64,000 bases of DNA from Streptomyces rishiriensis (GTDB taxonomy: Bacteria; Actinomycetota; Actinomycetes; Streptomycetales; Streptomycetaceae), in assembly GCF_003112535.1 (NCBI RefSeq), contig NZ_BEWA01000010.1, positions 1 to 64,000 on the forward strand, read 5' to 3'. This document shows positions 8,789-17,397 of the stretch, piece after piece (within the stretch, counting starts at the first letter, position 1; each line of letters begins with the position of its first letter). The notes beneath the pieces are model-generated. The model was not told the DNA's origin. It saw only the letters and a program-made list of their open reading frames with translations, and did not search any database. A program made the translations under genes and the position numbers.

Positions 8789-9676
8789 ATGGATCTTCAG
8801 CAGATGCGCTACGTGCTCGCGGTGGCGGAGACCGCCAGCTTCACCCGCGCCGCCGAGCAGTGCCACATCGTCCAGTCCGCGCTGAGTCACCAAGTGGCAC
8901 GGCTGGAGAAGGAGCTGGGCGCCCGGTTGTTCGATCGGACCAGCCGCCGGGTGTGGCTGACCGCCGCGGGAGAGGCGTTCCTGCCCGCCGCGCGTCAGGC
9001 CCTGGAGGCGGCCGAGCGGGCCCGGGCGGAGGTGGCGGCGGCCACCGGCGAGATACGGGGCCGGCTGACCGTCGGATCGATCCCCACCGTGGCGGCCGTC
9101 GACCTCCCGGCCGTGCTCCGGGACTACCGTCGGCGCTACCCCCAGGTACGGATCACTCTCCGGGCGGGCTCCAGCGAGCGGCTCGTCGAGCACGTGCGCG
9201 ACGGCCTCCTGGACGCGGCCTTCCTCGGCGTACAGCCCGGCTTCCGTACGCAGGGGGTCCGTGACAGGGAACTCGCCCAGGGGCGGCATGTCGCGGTGGT
9301 GGCGCCGGACCACCCGCTGGCCACGGAACAGGAGGTGGACCTCGCCTCCCTCACCGAGGAGGCGTTCGTGGACTTCGCCGACGGCAGCGCCGCTCGCGCC
9401 CAGTCGGACCAGGCGTTCGCGGCGGCCGGCCTGCGCCGTGAGGTCGCCTTCGAGGTGTCCGGGGTCGAACTCATGGTCCGGATGGTCCGCAACGGACTGG
9501 GCGTAGCCCTGCTGCCCGCGGCGTTCACCGCCGAACTGCACGGGCTGCGGTGCGTCCCGATCACCAACGGACCGGTACGGGTGGAGCGTCTCATCTGGAG
9601 CCGGTTCACCCCGTCACCCGCCGCCTCCGCATTCCTCGGGCTGCTGGGCGTCGACCTGCCGTCCCAAACGGCCTGA
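8789..9676 (+). CDS. LysR-family transcriptional regulator
   Basis: A 295-residue LTTR. The N-terminal winged HTH reads MDLQQMRYVLAVAETASFTR and continues SALSHQVARLEKELGARLF. An effector-binding periplasmic-binding-protein-like domain follows (about 88-290). The start is set by alignment of the HTH. It probably controls the divergent VOC gene; the inducer is unknown. Confidence 0.93.
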   Translation: MDLQQMRYVLAVAETASFTRAAEQCHIVQSALSHQVARLEKELGARLFDRTSRRVWLTAAGEAFLPAARQALEAAERARAEVAAATGEIRGRLTVGSIPTVAAVDLPAVLRDYRRRYPQVRITLRAGSSERLVEHVRDGLLDAAFLGVQPGFRTQGVRDRELAQGRHVAVVAPDHPLATEQEVDLASLTEEAFVDFADGSAARAQSDQAFAAAGLRREVAFEVSGVELMVRMVRNGLGVALLPAAFTAELHGLRCVPITNGPVRVERLIWSRFTPSPAASAFLGLLGVDLPSQTA

Positions 9677-9811
9677 CCGCCTCCGGGTCGCGCTGCCATG
9701 CGTACCACCCGGCCATCAGGCCGAGCGGAAGTGAGGCAGTCGCCCCGGGGAATCAACGCGCGCGCCATGGGTACTTTGCATCCCTCACCGTCCACCCAGC
9801 CTGGGAGAGTC

Positions 9812-10000
9812 ATGACGCAGCAGAGCGAGAACGAGAAGGGCAACCGATTCTGCAAGGCGTGCGGCACGCCGGCGGAAGACGGGAAACTGTGCCGTCACTG
9901 CGGCAGCGTCCTGGACCTCCCGGACGAAGCCGGGCTCGTCGAAGACCAAGGCGCAGGCGTACGGCGCGACATGGAAGGACGCACCGATCGCCAGCGGTAG
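9812..10000 (+). CDS. Small zinc-ribbon protein
   Basis: A 62-residue soluble protein with one zinc ribbon: FCKACGTP and LCRHCG give two CxxC pairs spaced about 14 residues apart. The rest is acidic and probably disordered. GGGAGAG lies upstream of the ATG. Function unknown; such proteins often bind nucleic acid or partner proteins. Confidence 0.7.
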   Translation: MTQQSENEKGNRFCKACGTPAEDGKLCRHCGSVLDLPDEAGLVEDQGAGVRRDMEGRTDRQR

Positions 10001-10063
10001 AGGCGAGCGGACGGCAGGCGAACATCGTCGGCTGAACACCGCGCACCGGGGTACACGGTCGCC

Positions 10064-10357
10064 ATGGCACCGAAGACTGATCACCCGGTTTCCCTGCGGG
10101 CCGTGCGGCAGCTGCGCCGGATCCGCGCCTTCTACGCGGCAGGAGTCCTGATGTGGACGGTCGCGGCGGCCTGGACAGGATGGATCCACCCCGCAAGCCG
10201 GCAGATGTGGGTCTCCCTACTCCTCCTGGCGGTCTTCACCGGCCTGCTGGTGACGGCCTCCCTGTGGCTGCAACGCGTCCGGCCCGCCGTGGCGAACAGG
10301 CCGGCGCACCGCGGCGCACGGCGGCACGCGGTCGCCCCGCGCCACGCCAACGCCTGA
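10064..10357 (+). CDS. Small two-helix membrane protein
   Basis: A 97-residue protein with two membrane helices (about 24-42 and 48-70), a basic N-terminus and a very basic C-terminal tail (Arg/His/Ala). No family was recognised. It follows the zinc-ribbon gene on the same strand after 63 nt. Confidence 0.6.
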   Translation: MAPKTDHPVSLRAVRQLRRIRAFYAAGVLMWTVAAAWTGWIHPASRQMWVSLLLLAVFTGLLVTASLWLQRVRPAVANRPAHRGARRHAVAPRHANA

Positions 10358-10555
10358 GCCCTGTCAGTCCCGGCATCGCCTCTCCCGCTGACCGCTCGGG
10401 CTCGGTTCATGCTCCACGGGCCACGCTCCACGGACGCTTCCGGGCTTCGGCCTCCGCTCTTCGGCGGCATTCTCGCCGGACCTCTCCTCCGCCCGGGACG
10501 GCGGTGGGGCATGCTGGGAGCCGGAGCCTGTTCCTCGCCGACCGGGAGGTGGGAG

Positions 10556-11146
10556 ATGCGGTGGTGGGCCGCAGGATGGATCGTGCCCGTGGTGACCGTC
10601 CTGGCCGCATGCAGCACGTCGCCCGGCGATGGCTCGGGCGGAGGTGCGTCCGAGAACCACTCGACCGAGCCGCCGCGCGGTGCGCCGACGAGCGGCTCCG
10701 CTCCTCCCGCCTCGCCCGCCCCCAGGTCCCCGGCCTCGACCCGTACCGCGAGCGCGGCGGCGCCGAGCCCGTCCTCGCCCGCCGTCCCGTCCTCGGCTCC
10801 GGCCGCCGCCTGTGTCGCGGGACGGACGGAGGTCACCGTCGCGCCCGACGATGCGCCCCGACGGCGGTTGTGCGTACGGCCCGGGACGGTGGTGTCACTG
10901 GTGCTCCAGGCCCGCACGGACGACAAGCGGTGGACGGCCGTGCGGAGTTCCGCGCCGGTCTTCGTCCTGGCATCCGGATGGCGCGTGGATGCCGACGGCA
11001 CCGCGCACGCCGCGCTGCGGTCCGCGGGCACGCGGGGCGGCAGCGCCACGATCACCGCGCTGGCGAAAGCCGCGGACGTGGCGGGAGCAGCGCGCGTCAC
11101 GTTCACCCTCGACCTGACCGTGACCCCGCAAGCGCGGGAGGGGTGA
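10556..11146 (+). CDS. Secreted lipoprotein with C-terminal beta-rich domain
   Basis: A 196-residue lipoprotein. The signal peptide MRWWAAGWIVPVVTVLAAC ends in a lipobox with the lipidated Cys at 19. A Ser/Pro/Ala-rich stalk leads to a C-terminal domain of about 100 residues that starts CVAGRTEVTV and has a second Cys in RRLCVRPG, probably disulfide-linked. GGGAGGTGGGAG precedes the ATG. Function unknown. The domain layout resembles the ectodomains of the kinase and partner protein further on, which is only an impression. Confidence 0.7.
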   Translation: MRWWAAGWIVPVVTVLAACSTSPGDGSGGGASENHSTEPPRGAPTSGSAPPASPAPRSPASTRTASAAAPSPSSPAVPSSAPAAACVAGRTEVTVAPDDAPRRRLCVRPGTVVSLVLQARTDDKRWTAVRSSAPVFVLASGWRVDADGTAHAALRSAGTRGGSATITALAKAADVAGAARVTFTLDLTVTPQAREG

Positions 11147-11177
11147 CCCCGGAGAACCGCATGGGTCACCCCTCCCG
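11135..11177. terminator. Bidirectional hairpin terminator between convergent genes
   Basis: A perfect 15-bp stem: the arm at 11135-11149 pairs with 11163-11177, with a 13-nt loop. It overlaps the stop codon of the upstream lipoprotein gene and lies 17 bp from the stop of the convergent BNR gene. No T-run, as is common in Streptomyces. Confidence 0.8.
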
Positions 11178-11194
11178 TCAGCACGCGGTGTGCG

Positions 11195-13831
11195 TCAGCC
11201 GCAGTCGCGCACCCTGATGGTGTAGATGCCGCGGCCGTGTGTGGCCGCGTACAGGGTCCGTCCGTCGGGGCTCAGCTTCAGCTGGAGCGCGGCGACCGCC
11301 GGGAGACTGCCGACGCGCTGCCACTTGGTGCGGCCGGGCGCGCGGTAGACGACGCCGAGGTCGGTGGCGACGGCGAGCCCGCCGTTCGGTGTGACGATCG
11401 CGGAGTCGGCCGGCACGTCCGGCAGGTTGGCCGAGACGTCCTTCCAGGTGGTGCCGCCGTCGGTGGACTCGAAGATGTGGCCGACGCCGGCGCCGGGGCC
11501 CTCGGTCCAGTGCCGGGAGAAACCGTTGACGGCGAGGAAGACGTGGTCGGCGTTCTTCGGGTCGACGGCGAAACCGCTGAGGTAGCGGTTGGGCACCGTC
11601 CCGTCGACCGGCAGCGTGACGTCGTGCCAGCCGGTGCCGTCCGCGTTGCCCACGGAGATGCCGCGGGCGAAGCCCTGGTTGTTGCAGGGGCCGCACCAGG
11701 CCGCGTAGACCTTGCCGCCCGAGGCCGCGACGGCGGTGGCGGTGCGGCCGGCGCCCAGGTCGTACACGCTCTTCCACTCGGCGCCGCTGCGGATGGCGTA
11801 ACCGTGCGTCTGCACCCACACGTGGCGGCCGCCGGCGATCCACGTCGAGCTGCTCTTCAGGTCGGCGGTGAGCGGGGCGATGAAGCGGGCCTCGCTCGTG
11901 GCGTTGTCGGCGGGGGCGACGTTGTACGACGTGGCCTTGCTGGGGTCGGTGACCCAACTGCCGTCGTTGACGGCGCAGTTCTGGGTCACCTGGACGGCGA
12001 GGTAGACGTACTCCTCGGCGATGTGGCAGCCGTTGGCCGGGTCGGTGAGCGTGTCGCCGCCGTCGCCGCCGAAGTCGGAGCCCATCACCTTGTCGTTGCT
12101 GCGCAGGACGGACTGACCGTTGTCCTGCAGGCCGCCGGTGACGGAGAGGCCGCCGTGGTCGAGGTCCTTGCCGACGCCGACCGAGTAGTACTGCAGTGTG
12201 TCGATGGTGCCGTCGTTGAGGGAGGTCCAGTCGGTGGCGTGGCCGGACGCGTCCTGGGAGCCGTCGACCGGACGCTTGTAGACGCCGCCGTCGTTGCCGA
12301 CGTACACGAAGCTCTTGCCGTGATAGCGGCCGATCGCGACGCCGTGCTGGTCGGAGTGGGTGGTCGGGTTGCAGTCGCCGGTCTGCTTGGCCGGGTCGAT
12401 GGACCAGCAGGGGAAGGTGAAGTTCCAGTACGGCCCCACGGTCGACCAGGTGTCGCCGCCGTCCTTCGTCTCGTAGACCTCCTCGAGCCCGGCGTACACG
12501 TGCCGCGCATCGCTCGGGTCGACGGTCAGGAACTGGTTGTACCAAGCCTGCACGCCGGGCATGTAGCCGGCGGTGGTCAGCGCCGAGCCGTCCGCGGCCA
12601 GCTGCTTGTAGTCGGCGATCTTCGTCCAGGGGCCGAACGGCGAGGCGGCGCTGTAGACGCCCTCCAGTCCGCTGTCCGGGTTGGACGCGGTCAGTTTTGG
12701 CGACTGGTCGACGGCGTAGAAGCGCGAGCCGTCGGCGGAGCGGGCGAAGGTGACGTTGCCGACGTCGTCCGCGTCGGTCGGCAGGTCGCCGAAGCCGTGG
12801 GTGATGCGGGTCCAGACGCCGCCGACCTTGGTGTAGAAGCCGTTGTAGTCGTCGCCGCTGCGCCAGCCGACCGCGAGCACGACCTTGCTCGGATCCTTCG
12901 GGTCGATCGCGATGTCGTTGGCGATGTTCTTGTACGCGGCCGAGTCGTCGTCCGCCTTCGAGCCGCCCGGCAGGTACTCGGGATGGGGTGCGAATTCCCG
13001 CTTCCAGGCCCCCCTCGGCGTCTTCGTGGAATGACTCCACACGCCGGCGCTGGTGGCGGCCCACACCTTGCCGCCGCCGAAGCGCAGCTCGTGGATGGTG
13101 GTGGACTCCAGCTCGTCGCCGCCGACCCGGCTGCGGGGGGAGAAGGCGCCGCGATGGGGGTCGGACAGGACGTAGACGCCGCTGCCGAGATAGGCGTCGG
13201 CGTTGGTGGTGGCCTCGCCGGTCCCCAGCCACAGCCGTCCCGAGCCGTCGAGGGCGAGCGCTCCCGTGGACTGCGAGGGCAGACTGTCGCTGATGGGCGT
13301 CCAGTGGCCGCCGCTTCGCGCGGACCGCCAGACGCCGCCACCCGCGCTGCCGGCGTAGACGTAGCCGTCGTCGTCGGCGGCGATCGCGGCCATGCGGCCG
13401 GTGACGTTGCCCGAGCCGCCGCTGGAGTTGGAGTCGACGTCACGGTAGCGGGAGTCGTCGGAGTCGTACGGCAGGTCGGTGACGTTGCGCCACCTGCCGC
13501 CGGTGCCGGGCAGGTTGCGCAGACCGGTCCAGGCGGCGCCGTACGCGCCGGGGGCGACGATGCCGGGTGACGTGCGCGCCTCGGCGTATTGCTGCGCGCC
13601 CTCGGCGATCTCGTCCGCCTCGTTGCCGTCGTCCTCGTCCTCTGCCTTCACCCTGGGGTTCATGGCGCCCGCGGACTGCGTGCGCTGGGCGGCGAGTTGA
13701 GCGAGGGTGCGCGCCCCGAAGGGCTGGCCGTCCTTGTCGGGCCTGGCGCCCGCGGGCGTCGCGATGAGTGCTGCGGTGGCGGTGATGGCGCAGAGCGTGA
13801 GCCATCGTCTCTTTCGGGTGGGTGCTGACAC
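11195..13831 (-). CDS. Large secreted BNR/WD40-like repeat protein (sialidase/GH74-like fold)
   Basis: An 878-residue exported protein. The GTG at 13831 is preferred because GGAGG lies 5 nt upstream; the in-frame ATG at 13858 lacks a site. The signal peptide is TRKRRWLTLCAITATAALIA with cleavage near PAGARP. The mature part has repeated beta-propeller blades with BNR/Asp-box-like motifs (ESTDGGTTWKDVS, ETKDGGDTWSTVG) and VYAGSAGGGVWRS-type turns, like exo-sialidases, GH74 xyloglucanases and sortilin-type propellers. The acidic AEDEDDGNEADE stretch near the N-terminus is unusual. No catalytic set could be assigned, so it may be an enzyme or a binding propeller. Confidence 0.8.
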   Translation of the reverse strand: MSAPTRKRRWLTLCAITATAALIATPAGARPDKDGQPFGARTLAQLAAQRTQSAGAMNPRVKAEDEDDGNEADEIAEGAQQYAEARTSPGIVAPGAYGAAWTGLRNLPGTGGRWRNVTDLPYDSDDSRYRDVDSNSSGGSGNVTGRMAAIAADDDGYVYAGSAGGGVWRSARSGGHWTPISDSLPSQSTGALALDGSGRLWLGTGEATTNADAYLGSGVYVLSDPHRGAFSPRSRVGGDELESTTIHELRFGGGKVWAATSAGVWSHSTKTPRGAWKREFAPHPEYLPGGSKADDDSAAYKNIANDIAIDPKDPSKVVLAVGWRSGDDYNGFYTKVGGVWTRITHGFGDLPTDADDVGNVTFARSADGSRFYAVDQSPKLTASNPDSGLEGVYSAASPFGPWTKIADYKQLAADGSALTTAGYMPGVQAWYNQFLTVDPSDARHVYAGLEEVYETKDGGDTWSTVGPYWNFTFPCWSIDPAKQTGDCNPTTHSDQHGVAIGRYHGKSFVYVGNDGGVYKRPVDGSQDASGHATDWTSLNDGTIDTLQYYSVGVGKDLDHGGLSVTGGLQDNGQSVLRSNDKVMGSDFGGDGGDTLTDPANGCHIAEEYVYLAVQVTQNCAVNDGSWVTDPSKATSYNVAPADNATSEARFIAPLTADLKSSSTWIAGGRHVWVQTHGYAIRSGAEWKSVYDLGAGRTATAVAASGGKVYAAWCGPCNNQGFARGISVGNADGTGWHDVTLPVDGTVPNRYLSGFAVDPKNADHVFLAVNGFSRHWTEGPGAGVGHIFESTDGGTTWKDVSANLPDVPADSAIVTPNGGLAVATDLGVVYRAPGRTKWQRVGSLPAVAALQLKLSPDGRTLYAATHGRGIYTIRVRDCG

Positions 13832-13989
13832 CAGATCCTCCGAAACCGGGGTGGTCATACAGCCGTCGTGGAGCACCCGATCACCGGTGCGAGAAACCGT
13901 CCGGCATTTGGACAAGTCTTGAGCAGAACCTTCCACGCCCCGCCCGTATGTGAACGTGAATCACCCGTTCGCACGCCCTCAACTGCCAT

Positions 13990-14805
13990 TCAGGGACAGT
14001 CGTATGTGAGGTGGGTGACGACCGTTCGGTCAACGGGCGAGAGGACGTGCAGTTCGGCCCGGGCCGCATAGCGGCCCTGGCCCTGGAAGGTCCACAGCAG
14101 GTGCAGGCGGGCCTGCTTGCGGCCACGGACCAGCACTTCGCGCAGCACGCCCGAGGCCGTTCCGTCGCTCCGGGTCCAGCGGTACGAGACCGTGCCCGGA
14201 CGGCCGTTCGTCGTGACGAGGCCGACGATGTCCGCGGTGCCGCCGCACCCCAGCACCGTCGGCCCGGCCGTGACCCGCACCGCGCCCGCGGTGAGGGGAG
14301 GTCCGATGCGCTGCCAGGCGAGGAGCGCGATGACGCAGATCAGCACCAGGGCGGGCAGGGCGTGTCTGCGGGGCCGCCGGCGCGAGGGCGTGGGACGGGG
14401 CGGCACGGCGGTGAGCGTCCTGTCGCTACGTCGAGCGACGGTGGCGGCGGTCACGCCCGGGCCGAAGCGCAGCACGGTGCCTTCGACCCGATCCGGCGCG
14501 AACGTCCGCGTGGGCGTCCGCGTCGGAGCCGGCGTCGGTGCCGGTGCCTGCCCCTGTCCCGGTCCCTGTGCCTGTGTCGGAGTTCGTGTCGGCGTTGTCC
14601 GGGGCTGTGGGGAGAGCGGCTCGACGAGGGTGGCGTCCGGCTCGTACGGCCGCTGGATCCAGTGACTGGCCAGCACGGTCGCGCTGTACTCGGCGTCGGC
14701 GGGGCCGGGTTCGGAGCACGGCGGGCGCACGGCCGCGGGGTCGGGCGTACGGGTGGGCTCGCGGTCCTCGGCGGAGGCGAGGGTGCGGTCGTCGGGCGCG
14801 GTCAT
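13990..14805 (-). CDS. Membrane protein with extracellular Ig-like domain, partner of the Ser/Thr kinase
   Basis: A 271-residue protein. A long Pro/Thr-rich cytoplasmic half (including PTPAPTRTPTRT) is followed by one membrane helix at about 150-165 (ALPALVLICVIALLAWQ) and an outside domain of about 100 residues with cysteines in VLGCGGT and the terminal YDCP. Its ATG overlaps the kinase stop by 4 nt, so the two are translationally coupled. The Thr/Pro-rich cytoplasmic part is an attractive phosphorylation substrate, and the outside domain resembles that of the kinase. Both points are inference. Confidence 0.75.
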   Translation of the reverse strand: MTAPDDRTLASAEDREPTRTPDPAAVRPPCSEPGPADAEYSATVLASHWIQRPYEPDATLVEPLSPQPRTTPTRTPTQAQGPGQGQAPAPTPAPTRTPTRTFAPDRVEGTVLRFGPGVTAATVARRSDRTLTAVPPRPTPSRRRPRRHALPALVLICVIALLAWQRIGPPLTAGAVRVTAGPTVLGCGGTADIVGLVTTNGRPGTVSYRWTRSDGTASGVLREVLVRGRKQARLHLLWTFQGQGRYAARAELHVLSPVDRTVVTHLTYDCP

Positions 14806-16466
14806 CGGATCTCACACTGCCTGGTCAGAAGCTGTTGCGAGCCGCCGCCGTCGGCGGAGGCGGGAGTGGTGGCGGCCCCTACGGCCCAGTAGCAGCCCGC
14901 GTTGCGGAAGGTGTGGTCCACGGTCAGCGTGTACTGGGTGGCGCCGCTCCGACGGAACGTCTGCGACGCGCCGTCCGGTGCTCCGACCCCGCTGCCGGTG
15001 TCGCCGGTGAACCACGAGACGGTGAGGGAGAGCGGGCCGGTTCCGTCCGTCGTGAGGGAGATGGTCGCCGTGGCGGTCGTCGATCCGGTCTGCCGGAAGT
15101 CGGTCACCGTGACGTCCTTGACGGCGGGAGCGGGCGGCGCGCTCGTGGCGGCCGTGGTCGGCGTCGCCTCGGTGGCCGGCCCGCTGGGCGTCGTCGTCTC
15201 CTGGGGTTCGGACGCGGTGGCGGATGTGGAGGGCTCGCCGGTGCCGGCGGTCGCCGGACCGGAGACCGACAGGCTCGGTGACGCGGTCGGTGACGCGGTC
15301 GGCGACCCGGTGGAAGTCGGGGGCGGCGAGAAGGGGGCCGACGCGGTCGGAGTGGCGGACCCTCCGGGCTCCACGGCGGGGTGGGCACTGGTGGTCGCCA
15401 GGGCCTGGGCAGCCTGCTGCGCGGCGGTCGCCTCCGGAACGTGCCGGAGACCGTAGGACAGGAGGACCCCCAGGAGCACGGCCGCACCGGACACGAGCAT
15501 CCCCGCCCGGCCGGGCAGCCACGACCGCGCCCCGCCGGGGGCCGGTTCGCGGCTCAGGACCGTGCGCGCGGTGTCCTTGGTGCTCCGCGGGGCGCGGCGG
15601 GCCGACGGCAGCAGCAGCGGCACCAGAGCCACCAGCGCGGCGAGCCGGTCGCGGCCGCGTTCCTCCCAGTCGGGCCCGTAGGCGGCGCCGGCCGCCGCCT
15701 CCAGTTCCCTGACGAACGCCTCGGCGTGGGCGGGCCGTTCCACCGGGTTCTTGGCGAGGCCGCGACGCACCAGGTCCCGTACCGGCTCGGGGGCCTCGTC
15801 GGCGGGGATCGGGGCGTCGATGTGCCGCAGGGCGAGTTCGGCGAGGTTGTCGCCCGAGTACGGCCTGCGGCTCGTCAGACACTCGAAGAACGTGGCGGTG
15901 GCGGCGTACACGTCGGCGGCGGGAGAGGCGGGTGCGCCGGTCCACTGCTCCGGGGCCATGTAGGAAGGGGTCCCTGCCGCCCCGGCGCTGGCGCCGACGT
16001 CCACCGCGATCCCGAAGTCCACGAGCCTGGACGATCCGTCCGGCACGACCAGGACGTTCTCCGGCTTGTAGTCACGATGGACGACGCCGAGGCGGTGCGC
16101 GTCGGCCAGACCGAGCAGCGATCCCTTGAGGACCACGAGGGCGGCCTCGGGGTCGAGCGGGGCCGCCCTGGTCAGCAGGGTTCGCAACGAGACGCCGTCC
16201 ACCAGCTCCATCACGATGGCGGCGCCGTCCGGGCTTTCGACGTACTCGTACAGCTCCGCGACGTAGGAGCTCTCCAGTCCGCCGAGCAGCCGCGCCTCCG
16301 CCCTGAACCCGTGCACGAAGCCCGGCCGGGTGCGCAGTGACTCGCTGAGGTACTTGACCGCGACCGGAACACCGGTCTTCTCGTGCACGGCAAGGACGAC
16401 CCGTCCGCTCGCCCCTGACCCGAGTTCCAGCGACTCGGTGTAGCCGGGCACTGCCCATGTGTCCAT
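14802..16466 (-). CDS. Membrane Ser/Thr protein kinase (Hanks type) with Ig-like sensor domain
   Basis: A 554-residue kinase. The catalytic domain spans about 10-255, with a Gly-rich loop GSGASGRVVLA, Lys38 (VAVKYL), the catalytic loop HRDYKPEN at 130-137, and DFG at 150-152. A P/S/T-rich region contains one membrane helix at about 322-340. The outside part is a Thr/Ser-rich stalk and then a beta-sandwich-like domain (about 445-554) with cysteines in NAGCYWAVG and RQCEIR. There are no PASTA repeats. The ATG at 16466 follows a G-rich site (GGGGGATGGA). It is co-transcribed with the downstream partner gene. Confidence 0.92.
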   Translation of the reverse strand: MDTWAVPGYTESLELGSGASGRVVLAVHEKTGVPVAVKYLSESLRTRPGFVHGFRAEARLLGGLESSYVAELYEYVESPDGAAIVMELVDGVSLRTLLTRAAPLDPEAALVVLKGSLLGLADAHRLGVVHRDYKPENVLVVPDGSSRLVDFGIAVDVGASAGAAGTPSYMAPEQWTGAPASPAADVYAATATFFECLTSRRPYSGDNLAELALRHIDAPIPADEAPEPVRDLVRRGLAKNPVERPAHAEAFVRELEAAAGAAYGPDWEERGRDRLAALVALVPLLLPSARRAPRSTKDTARTVLSREPAPGGARSWLPGRAGMLVSGAAVLLGVLLSYGLRHVPEATAAQQAAQALATTSAHPAVEPGGSATPTASAPFSPPPTSTGSPTASPTASPSLSVSGPATAGTGEPSTSATASEPQETTTPSGPATEATPTTAATSAPPAPAVKDVTVTDFRQTGSTTATATISLTTDGTGPLSLTVSWFTGDTGSGVGAPDGASQTFRRSGATQYTLTVDHTFRNAGCYWAVGAATTPASADGGGSQQLLTRQCEIR

Positions 16467-16571
16467 TCCATCCCCCCAAGGCGGCCGAGCGGCCCGGGTT
16501 TCGCCCTCCGAGCTTCGGGCCACGCGTGGGGAGACACATTTTTCGGCCACCGCGGTTGCGGACAGGGGCTC

Positions 16572-16607
16572 GTGGTTCGAGGGAGGGAACACCCTCCCTC
16601 GAACCAC
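16572..16607. terminator. Perfect 16-bp hairpin, terminator after the snapalysin gene
   Basis: The arm at 16572-16587 is perfectly complementary to 16592-16607 with a 4-nt loop (AACA). It lies 30 nt beyond the snapalysin stop on the minus strand and upstream of the kinase start, so it likely insulates the two units. Confidence 0.85.
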
Positions 16608-16636
16608 CAGGGGGCGTCCGCGGCGCGGCGGGCGCG

Positions 16637-17200
16637 TCAGTCCACGATCACCTCGGCGCGCGCCGAGGGGACCCGGCCGACGAGGGCGCCCCCGAAGTTG
16701 CCTTCCACCTCGGCCTTCTCCGCGGCGTTCGGGTAGGGGTTCGTGCAGGCGGTGCCCGCGCTGGAGCCGGACATCAGACTCGAGCACGGACCGGGCTTGC
16801 GATCCGGCAGACCCAGAATGTGCCCGAGTTCGTGCGCGGAGATGCGGACGGTGTCGTACCCCTCGTCGACGGCCTGGCGTCCGATGTACACCGTGCCGCT
16901 GCCCAGGGTGGTGGGCAGGGCGCGCGGCCAGCCGTTGTCCGCGAGGACGCGTATGTTGGCCCGTTGCCCGGCGGCGGCCGGCCGGAGTTCGACGGCGTCG
17001 ACGCTCTCGTTCCAGATCGCCGCGCCCCGGTCGACGGCGCTCCGGAACTCCGCGGAGCCGCCTGCGTCATAGGTCACCACACGGGTGGTTGCGGGGGCGT
17101 TCACCGTGTGGGGGGCGGCTGCGGCCTGGCCGCCTGCCAGGGCCATCGACATCAGGCAGGCAGCGGCCAGGCCGCCGGTGGTCAGCGTACGGACGTGCAT
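16637..17200 (-). CDS. snpA: Snapalysin (small neutral metalloprotease, peptidase family M7)
   Basis: A 187-residue secreted protease. The signal peptide (MHVRTLTTGGLAAACLMSMA, cleavage near QAAAAP) is followed by a mature domain with the M7 zinc motif HELGHILGLPD: two His plus the characteristic third ligand Asp. Two cysteines follow (GPCSSLM and TACTNP), as in the family. AAGGAGG lies 6 nt before the ATG. In other streptomycetes a divergent LysR gene controls snpA; here the upstream neighbour is an MFS/ChrB-like operon instead, so regulation must differ or be in trans. Confidence 0.9.
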   Translation of the reverse strand: MHVRTLTTGGLAAACLMSMALAGGQAAAAPHTVNAPATTRVVTYDAGGSAEFRSAVDRGAAIWNESVDAVELRPAAAGQRANIRVLADNGWPRALPTTLGSGTVYIGRQAVDEGYDTVRISAHELGHILGLPDRKPGPCSSLMSGSSAGTACTNPYPNAAEKAEVEGNFGGALVGRVPSARAEVIVD

Positions 17201-17397
17201 GATCGACCTCCTTGTGGGGGAAGGGTAGTCGTGCTCATGACATTCCTTGAGTCCCTGCCCAGCTGAGGCGCGGACGAATCCGTCGAAGCGGGTGCCCGGG
17301 CCCGACGGCCTGAACGACGAACAGGTCCTCCCGTGCCCCACTGCGGGCCGTGCTTCGTCGGGTGTTCCACCGGACGGCGGCGCCGGCGAGGGCGGCT

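Noticed and set aside
11237..13570. A 777-codon + strand frame
   Set aside because: Antisense to the BNR-repeat gene, which has a signal peptide, RBS and repeat motifs; the frame's product is Gly/Val/Ala/Arg-rich without domains.
13831..13858. ATG at 13858 as start of the BNR protein
   Set aside because: No ribosome binding site precedes it, whereas the GTG at 13831 has GGAGG at ideal spacing and yields a cleaner signal peptide.
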